This document shows, one piece after another, positions 1-6,488 of a stretch of DNA of 22,213 nt. Origin of the DNA: Ruminococcaceae bacterium UBA1767 (GTDB taxonomy: Bacteria > Bacillota > Clostridia > Oscillospirales > Acutalibacteraceae); assembly GCA_002315505.1 (NCBI GenBank), contig DCGX01000008.1, positions 1 through 22,213 on the forward strand, read 5' to 3'. How positions within the stretch are numbered: position 1 is the stretch's first letter; each line of letters starts with the position of its first letter. Below the pieces are notes generated by a model that saw only the letters and a program-made list of their open reading frames with translations, had not been told where the DNA came from and ran no database searches. The position numbers and the translations under genes were made by a program.

Positions 1-672
1 AGAATTGATATGTCTGAATATATGGAAAAATATTCTGTAAGTAGACTAATTGGTGCTGCTCCTGGTTATGTTGGATATGAAGAGGGCGGACAATTAACTG
101 AAGCGGTCAGAAGAAATCCTTATTCCATTGTTTTATTTGATGAAATTGAAAAAGCTCACCCAGAAGTATTCAACCTATTGCTACAAATTCTAGATGATGG
201 AAGATGTACTGATTCTCAAGGTAGAACTGTAGACTTCAAAAACACAATTATCATTATGACAAGTAATCTAGGTAGTGAATATTTGCTATCTAAAGAAGAA
301 CAAGCTAAGGAAAAGGTAGAAAGTTTACTTCATCAAACCTTCAAGCCAGAATTCTTAAATAGAATTGACGAGATTATTACCTTCAATCCACTAAATGAGG
401 ATGTCTGTGTAAAGATTGTTGAAAAGATACTTAACGAATTAAAGATTAGACTAAGTCAAAGCAATATCAATATGTTCTATAATGATAGTGTGGTAAGATA
501 TGTAATAGATAATGCTTATTCTTATGAGTTTGGTGCTCGTCCTATCAAGAGATTTATTAGTAAGAATATAGAAACAGTATTAGCTAGAATGATCATTTCT
601 GAAGAAATCAAACCTCATAGTAATATTTATCTAGATTATATTGATAATGAATTAATCGTTCATAATAAATAG
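1..672 (+). CDS. clpB: ClpB-type disaggregase, C-terminal part (5' end outside window)
   Basis: The frame is open from base 1 (Arg-Ile-Asp, then MSEYMEKYSVSRLIG), so this is the 3' part of a longer gene, about the last 223 residues of a family usually 850-870 aa long. It covers the second AAA+ module and C-terminal small domain. Visible landmarks are the pore-loop region GAAPGYVGYEEGG, the Walker B region VLFDEIEKAHPEVFN, the sensor-1 segment IIIMTSNLGS, the PEFLNRIDEI stretch and the sensor-2 GARPIKR. The wording EAVRR, DDGR and TSNLGS fits ClpB better than ClpC. ClpB is an ATP-driven cytosolic chaperone that pulls apart aggregates with DnaK; ClpC is the alternative. Arg is almost always AGA and the sequence is more AT-rich than the following genes. 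It ends at a terminator, and no promoter or start is in view. Confidence 0.9.
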   Translation, partial: RIDMSEYMEKYSVSRLIGAAPGYVGYEEGGQLTEAVRRNPYSIVLFDEIEKAHPEVFNLLLQILDDGRCTDSQGRTVDFKNTIIIMTSNLGSEYLLSKEEQAKEKVESLLHQTFKPEFLNRIDEIITFNPLNEDVCVKIVEKILNELKIRLSQSNINMFYNDSVVRYVIDNAYSYEFGARPIKRFISKNIETVLARMIISEEIKPHSNIYLDYIDNELIVHNK

Positions 673-678
673 TTTATT

Positions 679-704
679 AGCATAGTTGAAAGACTATGCT
701 TTTT
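679..704 (+). terminator. Rho-independent terminator of clpB
   Basis: An 8-bp perfect stem (AGCATAGT / ACTATGCT) with a TGAAAG loop begins 6 bases after the clpB stop and is followed directly by TTTT. It ends the plus-strand transcript. Confidence 0.85.
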
Positions 705-782
705 ATATAAAAATATATATTATATATTAAAATATATAATATAAAAAATTTTTTTAAAAAATTTATATTTTTTTATTAAATG
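705..782. other. Nearly pure A/T spacer between two compositionally different blocks
   Basis: This spacer consists almost only of A and T (TATATA, AAAAATTTTTTT and similar runs). It separates the AT-rich clpB end from the hydrolase gene, whose stop codon lies immediately to the right. No gene, hairpin with GC content or clear promoter is visible. The two flanking genes converge, and no separate terminator for the minus-strand hydrolase gene is obvious apart from the A/T runs themselves. Confidence 0.6.
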
Positions 783-1610
783 TTATTTTCCAAGACTATT
801 GAGCCAATTTGTTGCAAGAACATAAGCCTTTTTTCCATCGTGCGACATATATGAGCTATGGTCAGCTCCTTTAATTACCGCCATATCACTGCCCTTTATA
901 TTCTCATGAATGTAAACCGTATCTGACAGCTTCATAATATCAAATTCACCGCAGACAATATACGCAGGACAGGTGATTCTTGCGAGATACTCTTCGTTGA
1001 AATCAGGCTGTTCAAGCATCATATCGTTGAGCTTATCCTTCTCCTTGAGATTATCAGATCTTACACCTATTCTGAAATAAGGCCAGAATGTTGACGGATT
1101 TGAATTTGATCCGCAGGAAATAATTGCTCCCGGAAAATCCGGATAATTTGATGCAACGGCAATTGAAACCATACCGCCGTCACTATGTCCCATAATAATC
1201 GGCTTTTCAAGTCCGAGCCTCTGACCGAATTCATAGATATCCTTTGCCATAAGCTCATACGAAATCACACCCGGATCACTGCTCTGTCCGTGACATCTGC
1301 TCTCGGTAACGTAAACAGTATAATCGTTCGCGAGATATTCCGCAGCCTCACGAAGTGAATTCACACTTCCGCCGTTACCGTGAATCAATATAAGCGACTT
1401 TTCCCCGTCACCGTAAACCCGATAATGCATTTTCACATCACTGAGCTGAATAAATGTATCTTCCTTCGGCTCGGTAATCGGATTCGGCAAAACAGAAGTA
1501 TCCAGTGAAATAAGATTATATTTATCCGGCTCAATTCTCAAATCAAGCTGCGTAAAATGTCCGTAAAAAAACGAAATAATTGCCATAAAAATACTGATAA
1601 CACTTTTCAT
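783..1610 (-). CDS. Alpha/beta hydrolase family protein
   Basis: A 275-residue protein of the alpha/beta hydrolase fold. The oxyanion region LILIHGNGG lies at residues 73-81. The nucleophile elbow GHSDGG is at 141-146 (Ser143), the acid is probably Asp224 in GEFDIMK, and the catalytic His251 is in GADHSS. The first ~18 residues are hydrophobic (MKSVISIFMAIISFFYG), suggesting a signal anchor or uncleaved signal peptide, so the enzyme may be membrane-tethered. The substrate cannot be told from sequence; an esterase, lipase-like or C-C hydrolase role is possible. The start is set at the ATG at 1610 because GGAGAG lies 8 bases upstream at 1619-1624. A GTG at 1619 in the same frame would overlap that site. 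The gene has its own promoter and appears monocistronic. Confidence 0.85.
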   Translation of the reverse strand: MKSVISIFMAIISFFYGHFTQLDLRIEPDKYNLISLDTSVLPNPITEPKEDTFIQLSDVKMHYRVYGDGEKSLILIHGNGGSVNSLREAAEYLANDYTVYVTESRCHGQSSDPGVISYELMAKDIYEFGQRLGLEKPIIMGHSDGGMVSIAVASNYPDFPGAIISCGSNSNPSTFWPYFRIGVRSDNLKEKDKLNDMMLEQPDFNEEYLARITCPAYIVCGEFDIMKLSDTVYIHENIKGSDMAVIKGADHSSYMSHDGKKAYVLATNWLNSLGK

Positions 1611-1634
1611 GATTAACACTCTCCTATTTTTTTG

Positions 1635-1663
1635 AGTATATCACAAAATCTGAATTTTTACAA
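1635..1663 (-). promoter_or_regulatory. Sigma-A promoter of the alpha/beta hydrolase gene
   Basis: On the minus strand a -35 TTGTAA (1658-1663) is spaced 17 bp from a -10 TATACT (1635-1640). A TG one base before the -10 makes it an extended -10. It lies about 25 bp upstream of the chosen ATG at 1610 and directly follows the preceding gene's terminator. Confidence 0.7.
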
Positions 1664-1664
1664 T

Positions 1665-1696
1665 AAAAAACTCGTGAGAACCGAAATTCTCACGAG
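1665..1696 (-). terminator. Rho-independent terminator of the cohesin/dockerin gene
   Basis: A perfect 10-bp stem (CTCGTGAGAA / TTCTCACGAG) with a 6-base loop is followed on the minus strand by TTTTTT. It lies 9 bp beyond the stop codon at 1705. Confidence 0.92.
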
Positions 1697-1704
1697 CTGA
1701 ACTA

Positions 1705-3489
1705 TTAAAGTACAATGTCGCCTACAACAATTCTGAGAATTGTTAATGCATCAACTGAGTTAATCTTTCCGTCACCGTTACAGTCAACCTGAAGAATTGA
1801 ATCAGCTGTCATAACATCATCAATACCAACTGTGTACTGCAAGACAATCAAAGCGTCGCTTGATGTTACCTTGCCGTCACGGTCTGCGTCCGGAACAACC
1901 TTATCAATAATTGTGTTCTTGTCGAAAATTACATGATCAACCATACAAACCTTATGCTTAAGACCTGTACTTGTAATTGTAGGTAATTTGTCAATAACCC
2001 ACTCGTTTGACACATGTCCTGTAGCGGAAATCACTTCAGTACTCTCCTTGCCGCAGATATCGCACTGAAGGTGATATAATCCTGTCTTTGTACAAGTTGG
2101 GAGAGTTTCGACGCTTCTGTTCCAATGGTGTTCGCAAACTATTGTAAACACATGATTGTAGCCTTCGTAATATGCACCTTTACCTGCAACAACAATCTTT
2201 GCATTACCTTCCTGGTAGTTGTTGATATATACGATAGTGTAATCTTTATTAACGGCTACCTTCTCGCCATTTGTGAGAGTAATTGTAACTGCAGGAGTTG
2301 CACCACCACGTACAAGAACTGCTGATGCAGCGGCTGTTGCTTTTCCGAGTGAAAGGTCCTTCAATGTTTTACTTACAGTCGCACCGAGCTTTGTTTCAGT
2401 GTTATAAGCATCAATTGTTGTGTTACCTTCAACAGTATAGAATGTAAGAGGAGCACAATCGACGAATGCTGTTTCATCTATGCTCTTTGTATTCTTTGAA
2501 ATATAAACTGTTGCGAGCTTTGAGCAACCCATGAACGCATCTGTCTTGATTTCAGTAACATTGAACGGAATCTTGATTGTGCTGAGAGCTGTACAACCCT
2601 TAAATGCTTCTTCGCTGATAGATGTAAGTGAGTATGAAAGTTCAACGCTATTCAACGCTGTACAATCTTCGAAAGCACTTGCACCGATTGACATAACTGT
2701 ATCAGGAATATCGATTGACTTAAGACTTGAACAACCGCTGAATGCTTCACCGCCGATTGAATCAATAAGACACGGTGCTTCAAAGGATGAGCTGAACTTA
2801 ATTTCAGTAAGCTCTTCATGGTTAGCAAACGCACCATTCGCAATCTTTGTAACAGGAAGGTCGAGATGAACTGCAGGAATTTCAAGTGATGTTCTCTCAC
2901 CAGAGCCATATCCTGTAATACTATATGACTTTCCGTCTGCATTAAGCTTGAAACGCATATCATTCTCTGCACTTCTCTCAACCTTAATTTCAAGAGGAGA
3001 AGATGTGAGCTGAGATTTAACATCAACAATATCCTTGCTTGTTGCATCATTTACAACAAAGTTGATTGCAGTTGTGCCGCTTGTTGCTCTGCCGCTTACA
3101 ACAAATTCAACAGTTGCGAACACACCACTGAACTGATAATTCTTTGTGCCGGCGAATACCCATCTTACCTCGCCCTTAACGCTGTGAGTTTCTGAGTATA
3201 CGTCATCATCCTGTAAATCTCTTGCCTTATTGATTGCACTGCCTTTTGTTACGCTGCTAACCTCAAGCTTGGTCGAGTCGTATTTAAGGCTTACATCCAA
3301 AGCTGCCGCACTTTCAAAGTTTCTGTTAAACTTAACAGTAACGACAACCTTCTCGCCCTGCTTAAAGTTCTTGGCCGTAGTAGAAAGGCTTACGACGTCG
3401 CTTGCAGCATATGGAGCAATTGTGAGCATAGAAAATACCATTATCATTGCCATAATAAATGATAAAGCATTCTTAATTTTCTTGTTCAT
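1705..3489 (-). CDS. Secreted cohesin - leucine-rich repeat - dockerin protein
   Basis: A 594-residue exported modular protein. Residues 1-29 are a signal peptide (KK, a long hydrophobic core, then PYAA). Residues ~31-172 resemble a cohesin/carbohydrate-binding-like beta sandwich (LDVSLKYDSTKLEV; VRWVFAG; VFATVEFVVSG). Residues ~200-345 are five or more BspA-type leucine-rich repeats (repeats of the form IG..AF..C..L..I.IP). A beta-rich linker (~370-450) follows, then a Cys/His pair-rich segment (~452-492, PTCTKTG and CDICG). A type I dockerin ends the chain, with calcium loops DADRDGKVTSSD (534-545) and DCNGDGKINSVD (569-580). Cohesins and dockerins bind each other in cellulosome-like assemblies, so one chain could both dock and receive partners. 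It has its own promoter and terminator. The cohesin assignment is less certain than the LRR and dockerin. Confidence 0.88.
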   Translation of the reverse strand: MNKKIKNALSFIMAMIMVFSMLTIAPYAASDVVSLSTTAKNFKQGEKVVVTVKFNRNFESAAALDVSLKYDSTKLEVSSVTKGSAINKARDLQDDDVYSETHSVKGEVRWVFAGTKNYQFSGVFATVEFVVSGRATSGTTAINFVVNDATSKDIVDVKSQLTSSPLEIKVERSAENDMRFKLNADGKSYSITGYGSGERTSLEIPAVHLDLPVTKIANGAFANHEELTEIKFSSSFEAPCLIDSIGGEAFSGCSSLKSIDIPDTVMSIGASAFEDCTALNSVELSYSLTSISEEAFKGCTALSTIKIPFNVTEIKTDAFMGCSKLATVYISKNTKSIDETAFVDCAPLTFYTVEGNTTIDAYNTETKLGATVSKTLKDLSLGKATAAASAVLVRGGATPAVTITLTNGEKVAVNKDYTIVYINNYQEGNAKIVVAGKGAYYEGYNHVFTIVCEHHWNRSVETLPTCTKTGLYHLQCDICGKESTEVISATGHVSNEWVIDKLPTITSTGLKHKVCMVDHVIFDKNTIIDKVVPDADRDGKVTSSDALIVLQYTVGIDDVMTADSILQVDCNGDGKINSVDALTILRIVVGDIVL

Positions 3490-3527
3490 TTGTTATCATC
3501 CTTTCCAAAGAGAACATTATTTTATTT

Positions 3528-3556
3528 ATTGTATAATATTTTAATAAAAAAGTCAA
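3528..3556 (-). promoter_or_regulatory. Sigma-A promoter of the cohesin/dockerin gene
   Basis: On the minus strand TTGACT (3551-3556) and TACAAT (3528-3533) are separated by 17 bp, close to consensus. It lies 38 bp upstream of the ATG, and an AAAGGA ribosome site follows. It sits only 10 bp beyond the azlD stop codon with no terminator between, so read-through from the azl operon is also possible. Confidence 0.8.
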
Positions 3557-3566
3557 ATATTATTAT

Positions 3567-3893
3567 TTAAAACACAAATTGAATCAGAAGCATATATGTA
3601 ACAGTACCGATAACAACACTTAAAACAGTGTTTTTTCTCCAGTATTGTATCAGTGCAACTATACTTATCGCAATTACCTCGGGAATTCCGTGAGTTCCTC
3701 CGAGAATATCCACACTCTTAAGACAATATACAACCAGCATTCCCATTATTGAAAAAGGCAAAACCTTTCCGAGATAAATTATTGCCCCCGGAGTACGCCT
3801 GTCGCCTGCAAATATCACAAACGGCAAAACTCTTAAAAGTATTGTCACACCGGACATTATGGCAATACTTATTAAAATATATTTATTATCCAT
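3567..3893 (-). CDS. azlD: AzlD-family branched-chain amino acid exporter small subunit
   Basis: A 108-residue, strongly hydrophobic protein with about four membrane segments. The opening (ILISIAIMSGVTILLRVLPFVIF) and the middle GKVLPFSIMGMLVVYCL segment match the AzlD family. AzlD proteins work with AzlC to export branched-chain amino acids or related compounds across the cytoplasmic membrane. The start codon overlaps the last 8 bases of azlC, a typical sign of translational coupling, so the two are one transport unit. No terminator follows the stop. The exact substrate is inferred from the family only. Confidence 0.9.
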   Translation of the reverse strand: MDNKYILISIAIMSGVTILLRVLPFVIFAGDRRTPGAIIYLGKVLPFSIMGMLVVYCLKSVDILGGTHGIPEVIAISIVALIQYWRKNTVLSVVIGTVTYMLLIQFVF

Positions 3894-4581
3894 ATTTCGG
3901 TTCTTCCTTTTTTCGTATTAGCAAAAGAAAAACTGTAATTAAAATCATTGACGGAATAAGGAATATTTCCGGGCCGAAAACAATAAGACATACAGCGGTT
4001 ATTACAACTCCGAGAATTGCAGAGAGGTGATTTTTGTTTGACCTCCACTGCTCAACGAAAATTGTCACAAATAATGCCGTAAGCGAAAAATCTATTCCTT
4101 CGGTATTGATTTTAATCAGCGAACCAATCAAAGCGCCGAGCATACATCCGGTAATCCAGTAGGAATGGTCAAGTGCGGAAACAATTGTATAATATTTTCT
4201 TCTGTCTTCTTTTTTATTATATCTTGTACTGTTGACAACAAGTGAATAGGTTTCGTCGGTCATTGCAAACATAAGATACGGCTTGACTATACCCATCCCC
4301 TTATATTTTTCAATCATCGAAATTCCGTAAAATAAGTGTCGACAGTTTACCATGAGGGTTGTCATTGCCACAACAAGATAAGATGCACCGCCCGAAATAA
4401 GTCCGACAGCGGCATACTGCATTGAGCCTGCGTACATAAATATACTCATAACCAATGCATAAATAATACCGATTCCTTTTGCTCTGAGCAAAATTCCGAA
4501 GCCTATACCCAGAACAATATAACCTGCCAGTACAGGAATTGTATCATTAAATGCTTGTTTAAAAATCGCTTTTTTCTCCAT
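3886..4581 (-). CDS. azlC: AzlC-family branched-chain amino acid exporter large subunit
   Basis: A 231-residue integral membrane protein of the AzlC family, close to the usual 230-250 aa. Family features include the early segment IPVLAGYIVLGIGFGIL, the conserved MSIFMYAGSMQYAAVGL, the NCRHLFYGISM motif and the FAMTDETYSL loop. Several further hydrophobic spans reach the C-terminus, which ends in a charged cytosolic tail (RKKEEPKYG). With AzlD it should form an efflux system for branched-chain amino acids. The gene starts 9 bp after the stop of the upstream dehydrogenase gene, with AAAGGA as ribosome site, so it is transcribed with it. A link to 2-hydroxy acid or amino acid balance is possible but only inferred from the neighbour. 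Confidence 0.92.
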   Translation of the reverse strand: MEKKAIFKQAFNDTIPVLAGYIVLGIGFGILLRAKGIGIIYALVMSIFMYAGSMQYAAVGLISGGASYLVVAMTTLMVNCRHLFYGISMIEKYKGMGIVKPYLMFAMTDETYSLVVNSTRYNKKEDRRKYYTIVSALDHSYWITGCMLGALIGSLIKINTEGIDFSLTALFVTIFVEQWRSNKNHLSAILGVVITAVCLIVFGPEIFLIPSMILITVFLLLIRKKEEPKYG

Positions 4582-4590
4582 ATTTTTCCT

Positions 4591-5550
4591 TTATTTATTA
4601 ACTACATTTATTGGATTTCCGTCTGCAAAGGCTTTAAGATTATCATAGACCACATCGAGCAATCTCTGTCTTGTTTCATAGCCTGCCCATGCAACGTGAG
4701 GGGTGATGAAACATCTTTCACATTTCAAAAGCGGATTATCCTTCTTCGGTGGTTCAACCGACAAAACATCAACACCTGCGCCATAGATATCACCGTTATT
4801 AAGTGCGTCTGCGAGTGCCTTCTCGTCAATAGCCTGACCTCTTGAAGTGTTAATAATAATCGCATTCTTTTTCATTTTCGAAATGAACTCTTTATTAACA
4901 AGATTTTGAGTCTGCGGAGTCAACGGACAGTGAAGAGAAATAATATCTGAATTTTCCACAAGCTCGTCGAGTGAAACAAATTTAAAATTCTTATAGGAAG
5001 GCTGCGGCTTTTTGCTCGGCACATAGCAAAGAATATTCATTGAAAATGCGTCGGCAATTTTCGCAACCTCATTGCCGATTTTTCCGAATCCGATAATGCC
5101 GATAGTTTTGCCGAGAAGCTCAATCAGCGGAGTTTTAGCAAAAGAAAAATCAGCACAATTTTCCCAGTCTCCCGAATGAACGGCATTGCTGTGAAGACCA
5201 ACCTGGTTATATACCTCCAGTATCAGTGCAAACGTAAGCTGTGCAACGGATGAAGTGGAATATGTCGGTACGTTGCAAACCTTTACGCCGTGTTTTTTTG
5301 CAGACTCGACGTCAACAATGTTAAAGCCCGTTGCAAGAATTCCGATATATTTCAGCTTCGGTAATTGCTCAAAAATCTCATCAGTAATAATCACCTTATT
5401 CAGAATAATTGCATCGGCATCCTTACAGCGCTCGACAATTAATTCTTTTGGTGTCCTGTCATATACAACCACTTCGCCGAATTCACTGAATCTGTCCCAG
5501 CTCAGGTCACCCGGATTGGAAGTGTAAGCGTCAAGAATTACAATTTTCAT
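4591..5550 (-). CDS. D-isomer-specific 2-hydroxyacid dehydrogenase (glycerate dehydrogenase-like)
   Basis: A 319-residue NAD(H)-dependent dehydrogenase of the D-2-hydroxyacid family. The Rossmann motif GFGKIG is at residues 154-159. Catalytic residues can be placed as Arg237 (INTSRG), Glu266 (SVEPP) and His285 (ITPHVAWA). The HVAWA sequence followed by RQRL is typical of hydroxypyruvate/glyoxylate reductase (glycerate dehydrogenase) members, so hydroxypyruvate or glyoxylate reduction is the best guess; another 2-oxo acid is possible. The ATG at 5550 is chosen because AGGAGG lies 7 bases upstream; an upstream in-frame start at 5592 would begin inside the promoter. It is the first gene of an operon with azlC and azlD. 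Confidence 0.88.
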   Translation of the reverse strand: MKIVILDAYTSNPGDLSWDRFSEFGEVVVYDRTPKELIVERCKDADAIILNKVIITDEIFEQLPKLKYIGILATGFNIVDVESAKKHGVKVCNVPTYSTSSVAQLTFALILEVYNQVGLHSNAVHSGDWENCADFSFAKTPLIELLGKTIGIIGFGKIGNEVAKIADAFSMNILCYVPSKKPQPSYKNFKFVSLDELVENSDIISLHCPLTPQTQNLVNKEFISKMKKNAIIINTSRGQAIDEKALADALNNGDIYGAGVDVLSVEPPKKDNPLLKCERCFITPHVAWAGYETRQRLLDVVYDNLKAFADGNPINVVNK

Positions 5551-5572
5551 AGTGTATCCTCCTATTCGATTG

Positions 5573-5601
5573 ATTATAACATAACACGACAAAAAAGTGA
5601 A
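5573..5601 (-). promoter_or_regulatory. Sigma-A promoter of the dehydrogenase-azlCD operon
   Basis: On the minus strand TTCACT (5596-5601), a 17-bp spacer and a perfect TATAAT (5573-5578) with TG one base upstream of the -10. It is divergent from the plus-strand promoter at 5633, with 31 bp between the two -35 boxes, so a shared regulator could act on both. Confidence 0.8.
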
Positions 5602-5632
5602 GATAAATTCAAATAATAATATTCATTTTGTA

Positions 5633-5662
5633 TTGACAAATTGTATTGGCTGATGTTAAAAT
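5633..5662 (+). promoter_or_regulatory. Sigma-A promoter of the small-protein/Dabb operon
   Basis: A perfect TTGACA (5633-5638) and TAAAAT (5657-5662) with an 18-bp spacer and TGT before the -10 (extended -10). It lies 21 bp upstream of the ATG at 5684. Confidence 0.75.
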
Positions 5663-5683
5663 TTTCTCAGTGAGGTGGATGAT

Positions 5684-6010
5684 ATGAATCCCTTTTCGAT
5701 TAACAGAATAATCAAGAAGTCTAAAAGCGAAGGAAAAGATATCAGCACAAACGATTTGAGCAAGCTCTGCGATTGCAGAATAAGTCATGCATTTGTAAAA
5801 ACATCTAAGGATGTTTTTATTTCCGACACAGGAAGACCTCATCATAAGGTGACCGGTCTTCGCTTCGGTGCGTGGTTTCATCTGTGGTTTTATAACCCGC
5901 CGAAATTTTCCGAAACGCATAAGGAATTAACTCCGATGAATGAGCTTCAGAACATCGGTGAATACCTTGCTCAGCAAAAAAGTGATAATATAAATATGTT
6001 AGGAGAATAG
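5684..6010 (+). CDS. Small conserved-looking protein of unknown function
   Basis: A 108-residue soluble protein that I do not recognise. It starts with a basic helix-like stretch (INRIIKKSKSEGK), then has LSKLCDCRISHAFVKTSKD with two close cysteines, a GRPHHKVTGLRFGAWFHLWF segment rich in His and aromatic residues, and an acidic/polar C-terminus. It has no signal peptide or membrane span. The ATG at 5684 is preferred because GAGG lies 8 bases upstream at 5672; an in-frame GTG at 5675 would sit on that site. It has its own strong promoter, and its stop is 2 bp from the start of the Dabb gene, so the pair is probably translated together. Gene reality is supported by the promoter, ribosome site and tight spacing, not by homology I can name. 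Confidence 0.72.
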   Translation: MNPFSINRIIKKSKSEGKDISTNDLSKLCDCRISHAFVKTSKDVFISDTGRPHHKVTGLRFGAWFHLWFYNPPKFSETHKELTPMNELQNIGEYLAQQKSDNINMLGE

Positions 6011-6012
6011 TT

Positions 6013-6300
6013 ATGGTTAAGCACATCGTTTTCTGGAACGTCAGAGATGACGAACAAAAGCAGCACAACATGGAAGAAATGAGAAAAAGACTCACTTCTC
6101 TTGTCGGCAAGGTTGACGGACTTATAAGCGCCGAGGTCGGATTTAATTTCAATGAAAAAGGCTACGACCTTGCATTATATTCAATCTTCACTGACAAGAA
6201 AGCTCTTGACGGATATCAGGTTCATCCCGAGCATCTGAAGGTCAAAGAATTTGTTCATTCTGTAATTACAGACAGATGTGTGGTTGATTTTGAGTTTTAA
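6013..6300 (+). CDS. Dabb-family (stress-responsive A/B barrel) protein
   Basis: A 95-residue protein matching the Dabb domain over its full length: the opening MVKHIVFWNV strand, the central helix of charged residues, the LISAEVGFNF strand, the YDLALYSIFTDKKALDGYQVHPEH motif and the closing VVDFEF strand. Dabb proteins form small dimeric ferredoxin-like alpha/beta barrels. Some members are enzymes, but most bacterial ones have no assigned reaction. It begins 2 bp after the previous stop, with GGAGAA overlapping the end of that gene, and is followed by a good terminator. It is the second and last gene of a two-gene operon. Confidence 0.88.
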   Translation: MVKHIVFWNVRDDEQKQHNMEEMRKRLTSLVGKVDGLISAEVGFNFNEKGYDLALYSIFTDKKALDGYQVHPEHLKVKEFVHSVITDRCVVDFEF

Positions 6301-6317
6301 ATACAGCTTGTTTTACG

Positions 6318-6351
6318 GCATTTCGTTCCTCGCTGAACGGAATGCTTTTTT
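6318..6351 (+). terminator. Rho-independent terminator of the Dabb operon
   Basis: An 11-bp stem (GCATTTCGTTC / GAACGGAATGC, one G-U pair) with a 6-base loop is followed by TTTTTT. It begins 18 bp after the Dabb stop. Confidence 0.9.
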
Positions 6352-6396
6352 CATTGAAAACTCACAGGCTTTGAGTGAAAAATGGGACTTGAATTA

Positions 6397-6425
6397 TTGA
6401 CATTCTATTATTAAAGGTATAAAAT
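6397..6425 (+). promoter_or_regulatory. Sigma-A promoter of glpK
   Basis: A perfect TTGACA (6397-6402) and TAAAAT (6420-6425) are separated by 17 bp. The leader to the glpK ATG is about 55 bases and carries an inverted repeat. I could not find a convincing catabolite-control (cre) site between 6352 and 6488. Confidence 0.75.
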
Positions 6426-6443
6426 ATATCTTGTATTAGTTTG

Positions 6444-6470
6444 AAATAATATGCAGTTTGTATATTATTT
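6444..6470 (+). repeat. Inverted repeat in the glpK leader, possible operator
   Basis: The arms AAATAATAT (6444-6452) and ATATTATTT (6462-6470) are perfectly complementary around a 9-base spacer. It sits between the promoter and the AAAGGAGGT ribosome site, where a bound repressor or RNA hairpin could act. The arms are all A/T, so chance is a real alternative. Confidence 0.35.
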
Positions 6471-6488
6471 TACAAAGGAGGTACTTTT

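Noticed and set aside
2531..2869. 112-aa plus-strand frame with repeats
   Set aside because: It is the antisense image of the leucine-rich repeats in the minus-strand surface protein; its periodicity comes from that gene.
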